From positions 397,326 through 461,325 of the forward strand of contig NZ_JAERTY010000005.1 of NCBI RefSeq assembly GCF_016746095.1: a stretch of 64,000 nt of DNA, written 5' to 3'. Positions 36,456 to 47,244 of this stretch are shown here, one piece after another. Each line of letters opens with the position of its first letter. Position 1 is the stretch's first letter. The notes under the pieces are model-generated. The model was not told the DNA's origin. It worked only from the letters and a program-made list of their open reading frames with translations, and did no database searches. The DNA comes from Sphingobacterium faecale. Lineage in GTDB: Bacteria; Bacteroidota; Bacteroidia; Sphingobacteriales; Sphingobacteriaceae. The position numbers were made by a program, and so were the translations under genes.

Positions 36456-37517
36456 ATGACTCCAACAATAAAATTCAGCAATGTGAATACCTTATTTTCA
36501 CGTACACTCAAAGAAAAAACCAATCAATATTTCAAAGAAACACTTCAAAAGAAAACAGGTAACCGCCGCATTTTTATAAAAGCCAGCATATTACTTCTCA
36601 CATTTGTTTTGCTCTATAGTCTATTGGTATTCGTTCAGCCCCACTGGGCTATCTCGGTCATCCTATGTTTACTATTCGGTGTAAACCTAGCTGCTATCGG
36701 TTTTAATATCATGCATGATGCCGGACATAATTCCTTCTCCGAAAACAAACGTATCAATACCCTGCTATCCTATTCGTTGAATTTGTTAGGAGGTAATATC
36801 TATTTCTGGAAGCTAAAGCACAATATAGCACACCATACGTACACCAATATCGATGGGGAGGACCATGATATAGAAGTCAAGTTTATGCGCATACACCATG
36901 ACCAAAAATTACGGAAGCATCATCGTTATCAACGGTTTTATTTTCCGTTACTTTATGGGATTTCTTACTTAGCCTGGATCTTCTATCAGGATTACGAGAA
37001 ATATTTTAGACAACGTATGGGGCATAGTACAGAAAAATTCCATTTCCCATTACGCGAGAAGGTCATATTCTGGACCAGCAAACTATTTCACCTCGGACTC
37101 TTTATCATCCTTCCCGTTCTCATAGCAGGTTGGCTTCCCACCTTGATCGGGCTTGTGATTGCCGGTGCTGTATGCGGCATGAGTCTAGCTACGGTGTTCC
37201 AATTGGCGCATGTTGTTTCCGAAACAACATTCAAAACTATTGAGGAGTCAAAAGTGGAAGAAGAATGGATGATTCACCAGATACAATCCACAGCCAACTT
37301 CTCTACCCAGAGTAAGATATTAACATGGATACTTGGCGGACTCAACTATCAGGTCGAACACCATCTATTTCCCAAGATCAGCCATGTCCATTATCCTGCT
37401 CTTAACCGTATTGTGCGTCAGACCTGCCAGGAATACAACATCAAGTACAATGAGTTCCGGTCGTTCTGGGCAGCATTCCGATCCCATATCCAAGTCATCC
37501 ACGCCATGTCCAGGTAA
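36456..37517 (+). CDS. membrane fatty-acid desaturase
   Basis: A 353-aa integral membrane di-iron desaturase. All three histidine boxes are present: HDAGHNS near residue 88, HHTYTN near residue 125, and QVEHHLFP near residue 305. The QxxHH form of the third box is typical of front-end/linoleoyl-CoA-type desaturases. Four membrane segments are predicted at about residues 45-85 and 200-250. It introduces a double bond into acyl chains using a ferredoxin or cytochrome b5 donor; no fused cytochrome b5 domain is present. It is a single gene, likely used to adjust membrane fluidity. Confidence 0.9.
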   Translation: MTPTIKFSNVNTLFSRTLKEKTNQYFKETLQKKTGNRRIFIKASILLLTFVLLYSLLVFVQPHWAISVILCLLFGVNLAAIGFNIMHDAGHNSFSENKRINTLLSYSLNLLGGNIYFWKLKHNIAHHTYTNIDGEDHDIEVKFMRIHHDQKLRKHHRYQRFYFPLLYGISYLAWIFYQDYEKYFRQRMGHSTEKFHFPLREKVIFWTSKLFHLGLFIILPVLIAGWLPTLIGLVIAGAVCGMSLATVFQLAHVVSETTFKTIEESKVEEEWMIHQIQSTANFSTQSKILTWILGGLNYQVEHHLFPKISHVHYPALNRIVRQTCQEYNIKYNEFRSFWAAFRSHIQVIHAMSR

Positions 37518-37594
37518 TCATACAACCGAGATTCGACTAAAGCAAAAGAGATCGTACCTGCAGCTTAAATTAGCTTGTTTACCGGATACACGAT

Positions 37595-37700
37595 TTACAA
37601 CAACCCTATTCCGCCTATACGATAACGGAAGCCGACTTCATGCGTATTAGTCGATATCTTCTGGTTAAGCGTATGACCGTTGACGCTGGACTGACCGCTA
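37595..37700 (-). pseudogene. 3' remnant of a PorP/SprF gene
   Basis: On the minus strand this stretch encodes about 33 codons that match the C-terminus of the two complete PorP proteins in the window, including NGHTLNQKISTNTHEVGF and RYRIGGIGLL with the same TAA stop. About 94 of the first 100 bases agree with 47245-47344. Similarity then decays and no upstream frame continues it. It is therefore a broken third copy left by rearrangement. Confidence 0.8.
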
Positions 37701-37787
37701 GGATCCACATCCTATTGACCATCATCACTATAACTTCTCCGTGCAGTTAAACAACAAACAACTTTAGGATTCTTCATAAAATAAATC

Positions 37788-37795
37788 TAGCTTTG
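37788..37795 (+). promoter_or_regulatory. Bacteroidota -7 box before the ECF sigma gene
   Basis: TAGCTTTG matches TAnnTTTG exactly; a partial -33 (TTTAGG near 37764) lies at a reasonable distance. The implied leader is about 58 nt. Confidence 0.5.
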
Positions 37796-37859
37796 TCGTG
37801 TTAGCTAACCACGAATACGAGTATGTATTGACTATGTACTTGACGAATTAGAAAAGAGC

Positions 37860-38453
37860 ATGTTACCGTACCAACAACTTTCTGATAGCGATTTGCTGAA
37901 GTTACTAAAAAGCGATGATCAAAAAGCGTTCACTGAACTATACGAGCGCTACCATAGTCTCCTTTATATCTATGCTAATAAAAAATTAGAGGCCAATTCG
38001 CAATCCCTTGACATCGTGCAGGACATCTTATTGAGCATCTGGAACAAACGATCTACTCTCCACATCACCGTTACCCTTCGGTCCTACCTTTTCACCGCTA
38101 TTCGTAACCGCATACTCGATGTCTTCACCCATCAAAAGGTTGAGACCAAATATTTGGATAGTCTAAAACATATTATGGAGACCTACTCTCCCAGTGACCA
38201 CCTGATTCGTGAAAAGGAATTAAAAACACTGATCGATCAAGAGATTAAAGCTATGCCCCCACGAATGCGCGAGATTTTCATCCTAAGTCGTAAAGAGTGG
38301 CTAAGCAATCACGAAATAGCAAATAGACTTTCTATATCCCAAAGTACCGTAGAGACACAGATGAAACGTGCCCTCCGTCACTTACGGCTTAAATTGAGCC
38401 ACTTCGCCAATCTTCTTTTGGAGTTGCTCGCTTTCTACCTTATTTTTTTCTAA
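37860..38453 (+). CDS. ECF RNA polymerase sigma factor (SusC-linked, FecI-like)
   Basis: A 197-aa sigma-70 family protein. Region 2 is ELYERYHSLLYIYANKKLEANSQ-like followed by DIVQDILLSIWNKR (residues about 22-65), and region 4 is MPPRMREIFILSRKEWLSNHEIANRLSISQSTVETQMKRAL split across about residues 137-180, including the helix-turn-helix. The length and final hydrophobic tail (LLLELLAFYLIFF) are typical of the Bacteroidota FecI-like group paired with FecR and SusC. It should drive the SusC operon at 39929 when released by FecR. Confidence 0.92.
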   Translation: MLPYQQLSDSDLLKLLKSDDQKAFTELYERYHSLLYIYANKKLEANSQSLDIVQDILLSIWNKRSTLHITVTLRSYLFTAIRNRILDVFTHQKVETKYLDSLKHIMETYSPSDHLIREKELKTLIDQEIKAMPPRMREIFILSRKEWLSNHEIANRLSISQSTVETQMKRALRHLRLKLSHFANLLLELLAFYLIFF

Positions 38454-38536
38454 AAAAATTAAACTTTTTTTCATTCTCTTGTACCCACGTGAAGTTCTTA
38501 AGCCGTCTTAGCTATATACAAGACCTAAAATAAAGA

Positions 38537-39743
<1,207 letters not shown>

Positions 39744-39928
39744 AAATTTATGTGATACGATACGAAAAACAAAGCCGGAAGCATTGGCCTGCCCCCGGCA
39801 AGTGCTAAACAACATCACTAAGGTCCCTTACGGGCATTGTGCTAACAATTTAAACTTAAAAGATTTAGGCGTTCCCTATTACTCTTGGCCGAGTATCTGG
39901 CCGCCTTGCTTAAACACTAATCAAATGT

Positions 39929-42900
39929 ATGAAATTTTACTTTAAATCCATGAGTCGCCCCCCAGCGCCCATGACCAAACTCATCGTCGCAATGAAACTA
40001 ACCGTTATATTGCTCACATTTAACATCTTAAGTGTCACTGCAAATACCTTTGCACAACATCTGAGCATACGCAAAAAAAATGCTTCACTAGTAGAGGTCT
40101 TCAAGGAGATCCGTAAGCAATCAGGATATGATTTTCTATACAGTGATAAATTGATAAAACATGCTGTTCCTGTCAGTGTCGACCTTCAGAATAGCCCCAT
40201 CACTAATGTACTCAAAGAGGTGTTTTCAGAACAACCTTTTCATTACACTATACAAGGCACAACTATTGTTGTCAAAGCGAAGTTTCCATCCATCGTACAG
40301 ACTACCGTAGACAACAACATACAACAGAAAACCGTGACAGGCCTAGTCACAGATCTATCTGGTTCTCCATTAGTCGGTGCTACAGTTACAGCCCGCAAAA
40401 GCCGTGTACAAAGCATCACGGATAGACGTGGTCAGTTTACTATAATACTGCACGAAGAAAGCGATTCGTTACGCATCACTTCATTAGGCTACAAACCAAA
40501 AACCATATTTACTACAGGCGCCCGAGCTCTTCATATCAAGTTAGAATCCACCGACACCAAAGTGCAGGACGTAATTGTCACGGGAGTTTATTCCCGATCC
40601 AAAGAGAGTTTTACAGGATCAGCGACAACCTATACCGGCCAAGAGTTAAAAGCAGTAGCCAATACCAATATTATCCAGAGTTTAAAGACCTTAGATCCTG
40701 TATTTGCTGTATTGGAAAACAACCAGTTTGGCTCCGACCCCAACCGGCTTCCCGATTTAGAAATCCGAGGCAAGAGTAGTGTAGTCGGGCTTAAAGAAGA
40801 ATTTGGTGTAGATCCCAATCAACCGCTTTTTGTCCTGGATGGTTTCGAGACCTCCCTACGTACAGTAATGGACTTGGACATGGAGCGCGTAGCCTCTATT
40901 ACCATCCTTAAAGATGCAGCCTCCACAGCCATTTACGGCTCCAAAGCCGCTAATGGCGTCGTCGTCATTGAAACCAAACAGCCACTACCGGGTCAGCTCC
41001 GGATTTCCTACAATAGCAACTTCAATATTTCTGTTCCCGACTTTTCCAGTTACAATCTGATGAATGCAGCAGAAAAGCTACAGTTTGAACGACTCGCCGG
41101 ACGGTATGACTTTGACTATTGGGAAGCCAGTAATATCGCAAAATGGCAGCTATACAATCAGCGATTAGAAGATGTAAATAAGGGATTCGACACCTATTGG
41201 CTTAACGAACCTATACGTACCGGAATTAATCAACGGCAGACCATTTATGCGGAAGGAGGAGATGCACATATGCGCTATGGTATAGGTGCCAACTATAACG
41301 GTATTACAGGAGTAATGAAAAACTCTAAGCGCAATACATTCAGCGGTAATGTTGATCTTCTATATCGTAAGGATAAGTTTCAGTTCAGCAATAAACTGAC
41401 CATAAATCATACAAACTCTAGCGACCCTTCCGTACCCTTCTCGGCCTATTCCAGAGCCAACCCCTACTACAAGAAGACCAATGACGAGGGTTTTGTAGAG
41501 AAATGGTTATATAATTCTACTTTAGAACAAGTCGAGAATCCCTTGTGGAATGCGAGCTTAAACAGCAGAAACCAAATGCAAGGCAATAGTATCAATAATA
41601 ACTTTGCGGCAGAGTACAGTCCTCTACAATCTCTGAGAGTACGTGCCCGTCTAGGTGTTACTAAGTCTATTGATGAGACTGATAGTTTCACCTCTCCAGA
41701 AAACAGCAGTTACGACAAAACCGACCCTTTACTGCGCGGATCATTGACCTACAAAAACAATAGCAGTTTCCAATATGAAGGCGAGCTCACAACAACCTAT
41801 GGAACAGTCTTGCGTGACAAGCACCGTATCAACGCTGTAGCTGGCGGGCGTCTATCCTCTATGTCTTCTTTACTTAATGGCTACACCGCACAAGGTTTTT
41901 CCAAAGGAGATTACGTTACAGCCGCCTTTGCAAAACGCTTCCCTGAAAATGGCAGACCTGCATATAGTGAAAGTACCAGCCGCTCTAACAGTGCCTATCT
42001 CAACACGGGATACTCTTTTGAAGATCGCTATCTTATGGATGTTACCTACCGCTTAAGCGGTTCTTCCGTATTCGGAAGTAATAAGCGTTACTCCAATACC
42101 TGGTCAACCGGATTAGCTTGGAACATGCACCATGAAACCTTTATGAAAGCTGTTCCCTGGATCAATCTTCTAAAAATAAGAGGGTCTATCGGAAATCCCG
42201 GAAATCAGAACTTCAATGCCTATCAGACTTATACGACCTATATGTTTGCTAACAGTACCACCCCTTATTTTGGCGAAGCTGTTTCACTGATTGGTCTTGG
42301 CAATCCGGACTTAAAATGGCAGACCACATTGGACAAAAATGTCGGTATAGATGCTACTTTTTTAAGCAGAAAGCTTAATTTCAATCTAGACTATTTTCAG
42401 AAAGTCACAGATCCCTTATTGATCAACGTAGGTGTTCCATCTTCACTTGGAGTCAATACGGTGCTGACCAACCTTGGAGAACAACAATCCCGGGGTTTTA
42501 ACGGTACTGTTACATACTCTCCAATTTACGATCCCGTAAACCGTAAGATCTGGTCTTTCCGTTATAACTTTAGAACAGAACACTCCAAGATCGATAAGAT
42601 TGGTAATGCCCTAGACAAGTTTAATGAAACTGGCCGCAATAAAAACCTCAATCGTTATTACGATGGTGCTAATCCTGATGCATTGTGGACCGTCGTGTCC
42701 GAAGGGATCGATCCTTCCAGTGGAATGGAAATATTTGTTAACAAAAACGGTATCTACACCTTAGATTACAATTTCGAAGATGAAGTCCAGGTCGGGATCG
42801 GAAGACCAAAAATAGAAGGAACTTTTGGTACTTCATTTACTTACAAAGGCTTCAGTGCCAATATAGACTTCCGGTACCGCTACGGCGGCCAGGCCTTCAA

Positions 42901-43264
42901 TAACGCGTTATTTAATAAAGTCGAAAACATTACATTATCTGCACTTCGTTATAATCAGGATAGACGTGCTCTATATGACAGATGGCAGAAGCCTGGTGAC
43001 ATCGCCCCATTCAAAGGCATTTCATTGACCAATAGCACGCCTATGTCCTCTCGCTTTGTACAAGACGATAATTCGATTTCATTAGAATCATTCCGTGTCG
43101 GATACGAGTTTACAGGCGATTGGATGAAGCGTTCCCGTATCCGCAGCCTCCGTGTCAATGCCTATATGAATGAACTTTTTGTTATTTCCAGTATTAAGAC
43201 CGAGCGCGGTATCGACTATCCATTTGCCCGCACCGTGGCATTTTCCACCAGTATATCCTTTTAA
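39929..43264 (+). CDS. SusC/RagA TonB-linked outer-membrane protein with STN domain
   Basis: A 1111-aa TonB-dependent receptor with an N-terminal signal peptide to about TFAQ (residue 43), an STN domain (residues about 45-115: LSIRKKNASLVEVFKEIRKQ), a carboxypeptidase-like domain (VTGLVTDLSGSPLVGATV, about 133-215), plug motifs (LFVLDGFET, ILKDAASTAIYGSKAANGVV) and the barrel. The STN domain marks it as a signalling receptor for the FecR/ECF pair immediately upstream. The substrate is unknown; no enzyme is encoded with it. Confidence 0.94.
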   Translation: MKFYFKSMSRPPAPMTKLIVAMKLTVILLTFNILSVTANTFAQHLSIRKKNASLVEVFKEIRKQSGYDFLYSDKLIKHAVPVSVDLQNSPITNVLKEVFSEQPFHYTIQGTTIVVKAKFPSIVQTTVDNNIQQKTVTGLVTDLSGSPLVGATVTARKSRVQSITDRRGQFTIILHEESDSLRITSLGYKPKTIFTTGARALHIKLESTDTKVQDVIVTGVYSRSKESFTGSATTYTGQELKAVANTNIIQSLKTLDPVFAVLENNQFGSDPNRLPDLEIRGKSSVVGLKEEFGVDPNQPLFVLDGFETSLRTVMDLDMERVASITILKDAASTAIYGSKAANGVVVIETKQPLPGQLRISYNSNFNISVPDFSSYNLMNAAEKLQFERLAGRYDFDYWEASNIAKWQLYNQRLEDVNKGFDTYWLNEPIRTGINQRQTIYAEGGDAHMRYGIGANYNGITGVMKNSKRNTFSGNVDLLYRKDKFQFSNKLTINHTNSSDPSVPFSAYSRANPYYKKTNDEGFVEKWLYNSTLEQVENPLWNASLNSRNQMQGNSINNNFAAEYSPLQSLRVRARLGVTKSIDETDSFTSPENSSYDKTDPLLRGSLTYKNNSSFQYEGELTTTYGTVLRDKHRINAVAGGRLSSMSSLLNGYTAQGFSKGDYVTAAFAKRFPENGRPAYSESTSRSNSAYLNTGYSFEDRYLMDVTYRLSGSSVFGSNKRYSNTWSTGLAWNMHHETFMKAVPWINLLKIRGSIGNPGNQNFNAYQTYTTYMFANSTTPYFGEAVSLIGLGNPDLKWQTTLDKNVGIDATFLSRKLNFNLDYFQKVTDPLLINVGVPSSLGVNTVLTNLGEQQSRGFNGTVTYSPIYDPVNRKIWSFRYNFRTEHSKIDKIGNALDKFNETGRNKNLNRYYDGANPDALWTVVSEGIDPSSGMEIFVNKNGIYTLDYNFEDEVQVGIGRPKIEGTFGTSFTYKGFSANIDFRYRYGGQAFNNALFNKVENITLSALRYNQDRRALYDRWQKPGDIAPFKGISLTNSTPMSSRFVQDDNSISLESFRVGYEFTGDWMKRSRIRSLRVNAYMNELFVISSIKTERGIDYPFARTVAFSTSISF

Positions 43265-43278
43265 CCACAACTTAAATT

Positions 43279-44721
43279 ATGAAAAAGCTAAAAAGAGCAT
43301 TACTAATTCTTCCCCTTGCTGCACTGAGTTTAAGCAGTTGCGACAAATGGCTTGCCATAAAACCAGCAGACCGTATTGTTGAAGAAAATGTTTTCAATTC
43401 AGAAGCTGGATTTCTTTCTGCCTTAAATGGTGTATACACAGATCTTACAAAATCGGACCTATACGGTTCAGCGTTGAGTTACGAGTTTATAGAAATATTG
43501 GCTCAGCAGTACAGTATACGTGCTGCCAATACAGACTATACCGAAACCGCTAACTATAGCTACACATCCAAGTATACTAAGGAGCGATTAGAGAAAATAT
43601 GGGATGCATCCTTCAAAACAATACTGAACTGCAATAAAATTATTGAGAATGGAAAAGATAAAGAATCTCTAATACCAAGCAAGTCGTTAGCGCTTTTCAT
43701 TGGCGAATCTCTTGCTCTACGTTCTTTTCTTCACTTTGATATGTTGCGTTTATTTGGTCCTATATACAAGAACAATTCAGGTCAAAAAAGTATACCTTAC
43801 ATAAATCATATTTCCGTATCAGCTTCACCTTTACTTACTGCAGAAGAGGCCGCCCACCAAATACTTGCAGATTTGGACCGTTCAGAATCGCTACTAAAAA
43901 GCTCGGATCCCATTATTGCAGGAGGTCCACAGACCGACATTATAGAGGACGCAGACAACACAGAGCGGTTCAGAACACTTCGCTTTAATTATTATGCTGT
44001 GCTCGCCTTGAAAGCAAGAGTCTATCTCTACATCGGTGACAAACCCAACGCTCTCAAATATGCTAAAATGATTATAAACGATCCTAATCGGGAGACCTAC
44101 TTTCCATTCGTCAAGCATACTGAAATCTTGGGTAATTCCACCAATACCGATCGGGTTTTCTCAACCGAGGTCCTTTTTGCATTTTACACCAACGGTCGCA
44201 ACGACATTTTTCAACGTTACTTCAATCCCGAGAGTGCGACAGCATCAAGCCTTCTCATTCCCAGATCGGGCAACATAGCAACATTATTCGCAGGCGAAGA
44301 AAATGACTATCGCAATTATCCGATCTGGAAAAACTCAAGCTTAGAAGCGAATGCGGTATATTCCAGCAAACATAAAAAAGGAGAAACCGTCGCATTATAC
44401 CGCAATAATATTATGCCTTTACTCCGGCTATCCGAACTATACCTTATAGCAGCAGAAGCCGAGAGCAGTGAACAGCAAGCTTACGTCTACCTCAATAAGC
44501 TACGCAACCAACGTGGGCTCGGCGAGGTGTCCAACAATCTTACAGCGCGGTTACGTAGCGAGTACACGAAAGAGTTCTTCGGAGAGGGCCAATTATTCTT
44601 CTATTACAAACGAAATAATATCACCCCCCTCCGATCAGGCATCAGTAACAATAACATCACTATGACTCCCGCTCGGTACACGCCTCTGCTACCAGATAGT
44701 GAAAACCGTTACAGAGATTAA
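43279..44721 (+). CDS. RagB/SusD family lipoprotein
   Basis: A 480-aa SusD homologue with lipobox LSLSSCDKWL. It has the family's N-terminal KPADRIVEENVFNSEAGFLSALNGVY, helices with GESLALRSFLHFDMLRLFGP, and the C-terminal ELYLIAAEAES and LRNQRG. It lies 14 bp after susC. It is shorter (480 aa) than the SusD at 14591 (643 aa) and of the group found with DUF4843 and PKD-like partners. Confidence 0.93.
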   Translation: MKKLKRALLILPLAALSLSSCDKWLAIKPADRIVEENVFNSEAGFLSALNGVYTDLTKSDLYGSALSYEFIEILAQQYSIRAANTDYTETANYSYTSKYTKERLEKIWDASFKTILNCNKIIENGKDKESLIPSKSLALFIGESLALRSFLHFDMLRLFGPIYKNNSGQKSIPYINHISVSASPLLTAEEAAHQILADLDRSESLLKSSDPIIAGGPQTDIIEDADNTERFRTLRFNYYAVLALKARVYLYIGDKPNALKYAKMIINDPNRETYFPFVKHTEILGNSTNTDRVFSTEVLFAFYTNGRNDIFQRYFNPESATASSLLIPRSGNIATLFAGEENDYRNYPIWKNSSLEANAVYSSKHKKGETVALYRNNIMPLLRLSELYLIAAEAESSEQQAYVYLNKLRNQRGLGEVSNNLTARLRSEYTKEFFGEGQLFFYYKRNNITPLRSGISNNNITMTPARYTPLLPDSENRYRD

Positions 44722-44746
44722 GCTACATTAATTAACCATATAGAAA

Positions 44747-45577
44747 ATGAAAAAGAAATTATTAAATATACTTTTCCTGATTCCATTTCTGACGCATATT
44801 TCCTGCGAGAAATCCATCTCTCTCTACGAAGGTGAAGAAGGTGATGTATCAGGTATATACTTTTATTCGGTAAATGGGACAAACATAGCAGGCATCCCTA
44901 CGAGTTACCGTGATTCAATAATCTACAGTTTTGAGAATGATGCACAGACTGTCACCACACGCATCATTAATGTACCTGTGCGTACACTAGGCAATACCTC
45001 GGACCAAGACCGTCCCTTCAAGGTAAAAGTATCGGGTGGAACTGCAAAAGAAGGAATAGACTATGAACCCTTATTGGAAAGTTATAGTATTCCAGCAGGA
45101 AAGTCTTCATTCAATATACCTGTAAGACTCAAACGTACGCCTCTACTCAGCCAAAAAAGATTAACTATTGATTTCGAACTTGTTGAAAATCAAAACTTCA
45201 AATTGTTACTACCCGAACTGAAGAATATCGGCAACAACAAGACCATGATCGCGACAAAGTTTCGAATTAGTTTTTCAGAGATTATCAAAGAGAGTTTTTA
45301 TTACAGCATTTTCGGACCAGAATACTTTGGCGACTGGTCTGTCAAAAAAAACAAACTGCTCAATGAATTGATGGGATGGAAATCCTCCGACTGGGAAAAT
45401 GCCGGTGCCTCAGGCGCGCCGATTTCTTTGGGTCGTTTTCCATACGCAGCCGAGGTTTTAAAAGGTTACCTGGAAGACAACCTCCAAGCAAACACCCCTG
45501 TATATGAAGAAGACGGCGTGACGCTAATGCAACTTGGCCCAGAGTATATGGTAGATTATAGTAATATCCAAAATTGA
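44747..45577 (+). CDS. DUF4843-like lipoprotein
   Basis: A 276-aa lipoprotein (LTHISCEKSIS, Cys near residue 20). The opening SLYEGEEGDVSGIYFYS and the Calx-beta-like strand pattern (VKVSGGTAKEGIDYEPL, SFNIPVRLKRTPLLSQ, LTIDFELVEN) match DUF4843, a family found after SusD in operons with PKD-like proteins. It is likely a surface component of the SusCD complex. No catalytic motif is present. Confidence 0.82.
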   Translation: MKKKLLNILFLIPFLTHISCEKSISLYEGEEGDVSGIYFYSVNGTNIAGIPTSYRDSIIYSFENDAQTVTTRIINVPVRTLGNTSDQDRPFKVKVSGGTAKEGIDYEPLLESYSIPAGKSSFNIPVRLKRTPLLSQKRLTIDFELVENQNFKLLLPELKNIGNNKTMIATKFRISFSEIIKESFYYSIFGPEYFGDWSVKKNKLLNELMGWKSSDWENAGASGAPISLGRFPYAAEVLKGYLEDNLQANTPVYEEDGVTLMQLGPEYMVDYSNIQN

Positions 45578-45598
45578 TGAACAAAAGAATCTAATATT

Positions 45599-47161
45599 AT
45601 GAAAATAAAATATATAACCTACGTTATTGCCTCTTTCTATTTATTTTCCTCTTGCTACAAAGACAAAGGCAATTATAACTACAGCGCAGCTAATGTCTTG
45701 GAGATTGGAAATATTCCAGACCAGATTCATGTACTGGGCAATGTCGATACATTAAAGATCACGCCCACTATAAAATCTGCACTGGAAGGTGAAATCCTTG
45801 GCGACAATAAAAACTATAGCTTTACCTACGCCATAGACGGATCTGTCAAAGCAGGAGACCTTAGTTATGTCGCAATAGACTCTACTTATCCAAAGGATTT
45901 GAATTACTTTATCAAATTGGCTCCTAAGATATATGATGTCAACTTTGTGGTAAAAGATAATAGAACTGGTCTCGAAACCTTAAAACCCTTCAAACTCAAC
46001 GTTGCCTCCGCAGTGTCCGAAGGCTGGATGGTATTATGTAATGAAGGAGCCAGTGAACGGGTCCGTCTTGATATGATCGCTGTTGTATCACCGACCAGAT
46101 CCGTACAGGCTTTCGATCTAACGGCATCCAATGGACTTCCCCCTATCACCCAAGGCGGACGGCTCATTTTTCTTTATGACACGCAAACCCGTGCCAAAAT
46201 CGGCATACTGACAAAATCAGACGGTGGATATAATTTAACCAATTCCACATTATCCTCCGGCCCATCCTATAATATGCTCTATGAATTTGGTAATAAATCT
46301 GCTAATTGTATGCCCCAAAACATACAAGCCACATCCAGCGGATATCACGTTGCTGTTGATGGAGACAATGATGTATACACGCTGTATATGTACGTAGCGG
46401 GTCCTATTTATCAATTTCCTGTCAATACATTGACTGGAAATAGAAAGGCTGAATTCAAAGTATCTCCTTATATCGCTGCCGACCCTAAACCATCCAACGG
46501 AAGCAACTCTGTCTTAGCCTACGATATCACCAATAAACAGTTTGTCAACTGGTCATCTGGCCGGAACACAATGATGGCCACAATGGAAAATCCTTCGAGT
46601 AATAAGCTTTTCGATTACAAAACCGGTAAGAATCTAGTATATATGGACGCCACGCTATATGGCAATAGCAGAGCCTATGCGATCCTGGAGAAAGATAACA
46701 AATATAGCCTATATGGAATTTCTTTCATTCCCGCTTCTCCTGTAGGACTATTTGAGCAAAGCTATTATGCGGAGCTGAATATACCAGAAATTGAAAAAGC
46801 CCACTCTTTTGCCTTTCATTCTACATTGCCTTATATGTTTTATGCTGCAGGATCTAAGTTATATCAGTACGACATTGTCAGCAGACAGAACAAGGTGATT
46901 AAAGACTTTGGTGATGAAAACATCAGTATGTTAAAATTTAATCTTTTCAAGTATACTGTAAAAGGAAAAACTCAAGAATACTATGATCAGCAATACCAGC
47001 TCATTGTCGGATTGGAGAACAAACAGTTACCTGCTGAAAGCTGCGGCAAAGTACAGTTTTACGAGGTTCCACCACTCAATGCCGATCTTACACTAATCAA
47101 GGAATACAAAGGCTTTGCTAAAGTAAAAGATGTGACTTACAAAGAAATCACTATTTTGTAA
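45599..47161 (+). CDS. PKD-like family lipoprotein
   Basis: A 520-aa lipoprotein (LFSSCYKDKGNY, Cys near residue 19). The N-terminal sequence KGNYNYSAANVLEI followed by a beta-sandwich fits the PKD-like family (PF16407 type) that ends SusC-SusD-DUF4843 operons. The C-terminal two thirds form a beta-rich, propeller-like region (GWMVLCNEGASERVRLDMIAVV, FHSTLPYMFYAAGSKLYQYD). Such proteins are probably surface binding partners; activity is unknown. A bidirectional hairpin follows 8 bp after the stop. Confidence 0.82.
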   Translation: MKIKYITYVIASFYLFSSCYKDKGNYNYSAANVLEIGNIPDQIHVLGNVDTLKITPTIKSALEGEILGDNKNYSFTYAIDGSVKAGDLSYVAIDSTYPKDLNYFIKLAPKIYDVNFVVKDNRTGLETLKPFKLNVASAVSEGWMVLCNEGASERVRLDMIAVVSPTRSVQAFDLTASNGLPPITQGGRLIFLYDTQTRAKIGILTKSDGGYNLTNSTLSSGPSYNMLYEFGNKSANCMPQNIQATSSGYHVAVDGDNDVYTLYMYVAGPIYQFPVNTLTGNRKAEFKVSPYIAADPKPSNGSNSVLAYDITNKQFVNWSSGRNTMMATMENPSSNKLFDYKTGKNLVYMDATLYGNSRAYAILEKDNKYSLYGISFIPASPVGLFEQSYYAELNIPEIEKAHSFAFHSTLPYMFYAAGSKLYQYDIVSRQNKVIKDFGDENISMLKFNLFKYTVKGKTQEYYDQQYQLIVGLENKQLPAESCGKVQFYEVPPLNADLTLIKEYKGFAKVKDVTYKEITIL

Positions 47162-47169
47162 ATCATAAC

Positions 47170-47215
47170 GGCAACGTACCGATGGTTATCCTACGGTGCG
47201 TTGCCTTACTTCTTA
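47170..47215. terminator. bidirectional terminator between convergent genes
   Basis: GGCAACGTACCG (47170-47181) pairs with CGGTGCGTTGCC (47194-47205) with one G-U wobble around a 12-nt loop, and a T-rich stretch (TTACTTCTTAATTCTT) follows on the plus strand. It separates the PKD-like gene from the converging PorP gene. Confidence 0.75.
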
Positions 47216-47244
47216 ATTCTTCTCAACACCGTAACGCCCTTACT

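Larger units (their letters stand above)
37518..37859. other. intergenic region with PorP remnant and sigma-gene promoter
   Basis: 342 bp between the desaturase and the ECF sigma gene. It contains the decayed PorP 3' end at 37595-37700 and a TAGCTTTG -7 box at 37788-37795. Nothing else was recognised. Confidence 0.6.

Noticed and set aside
37333..37650. Plus-strand frame across the desaturase end and the PorP remnant
   Set aside because: It overlaps the desaturase histidine-box region out of frame and then reads the PorP remnant antisense; there is no independent support for a gene.
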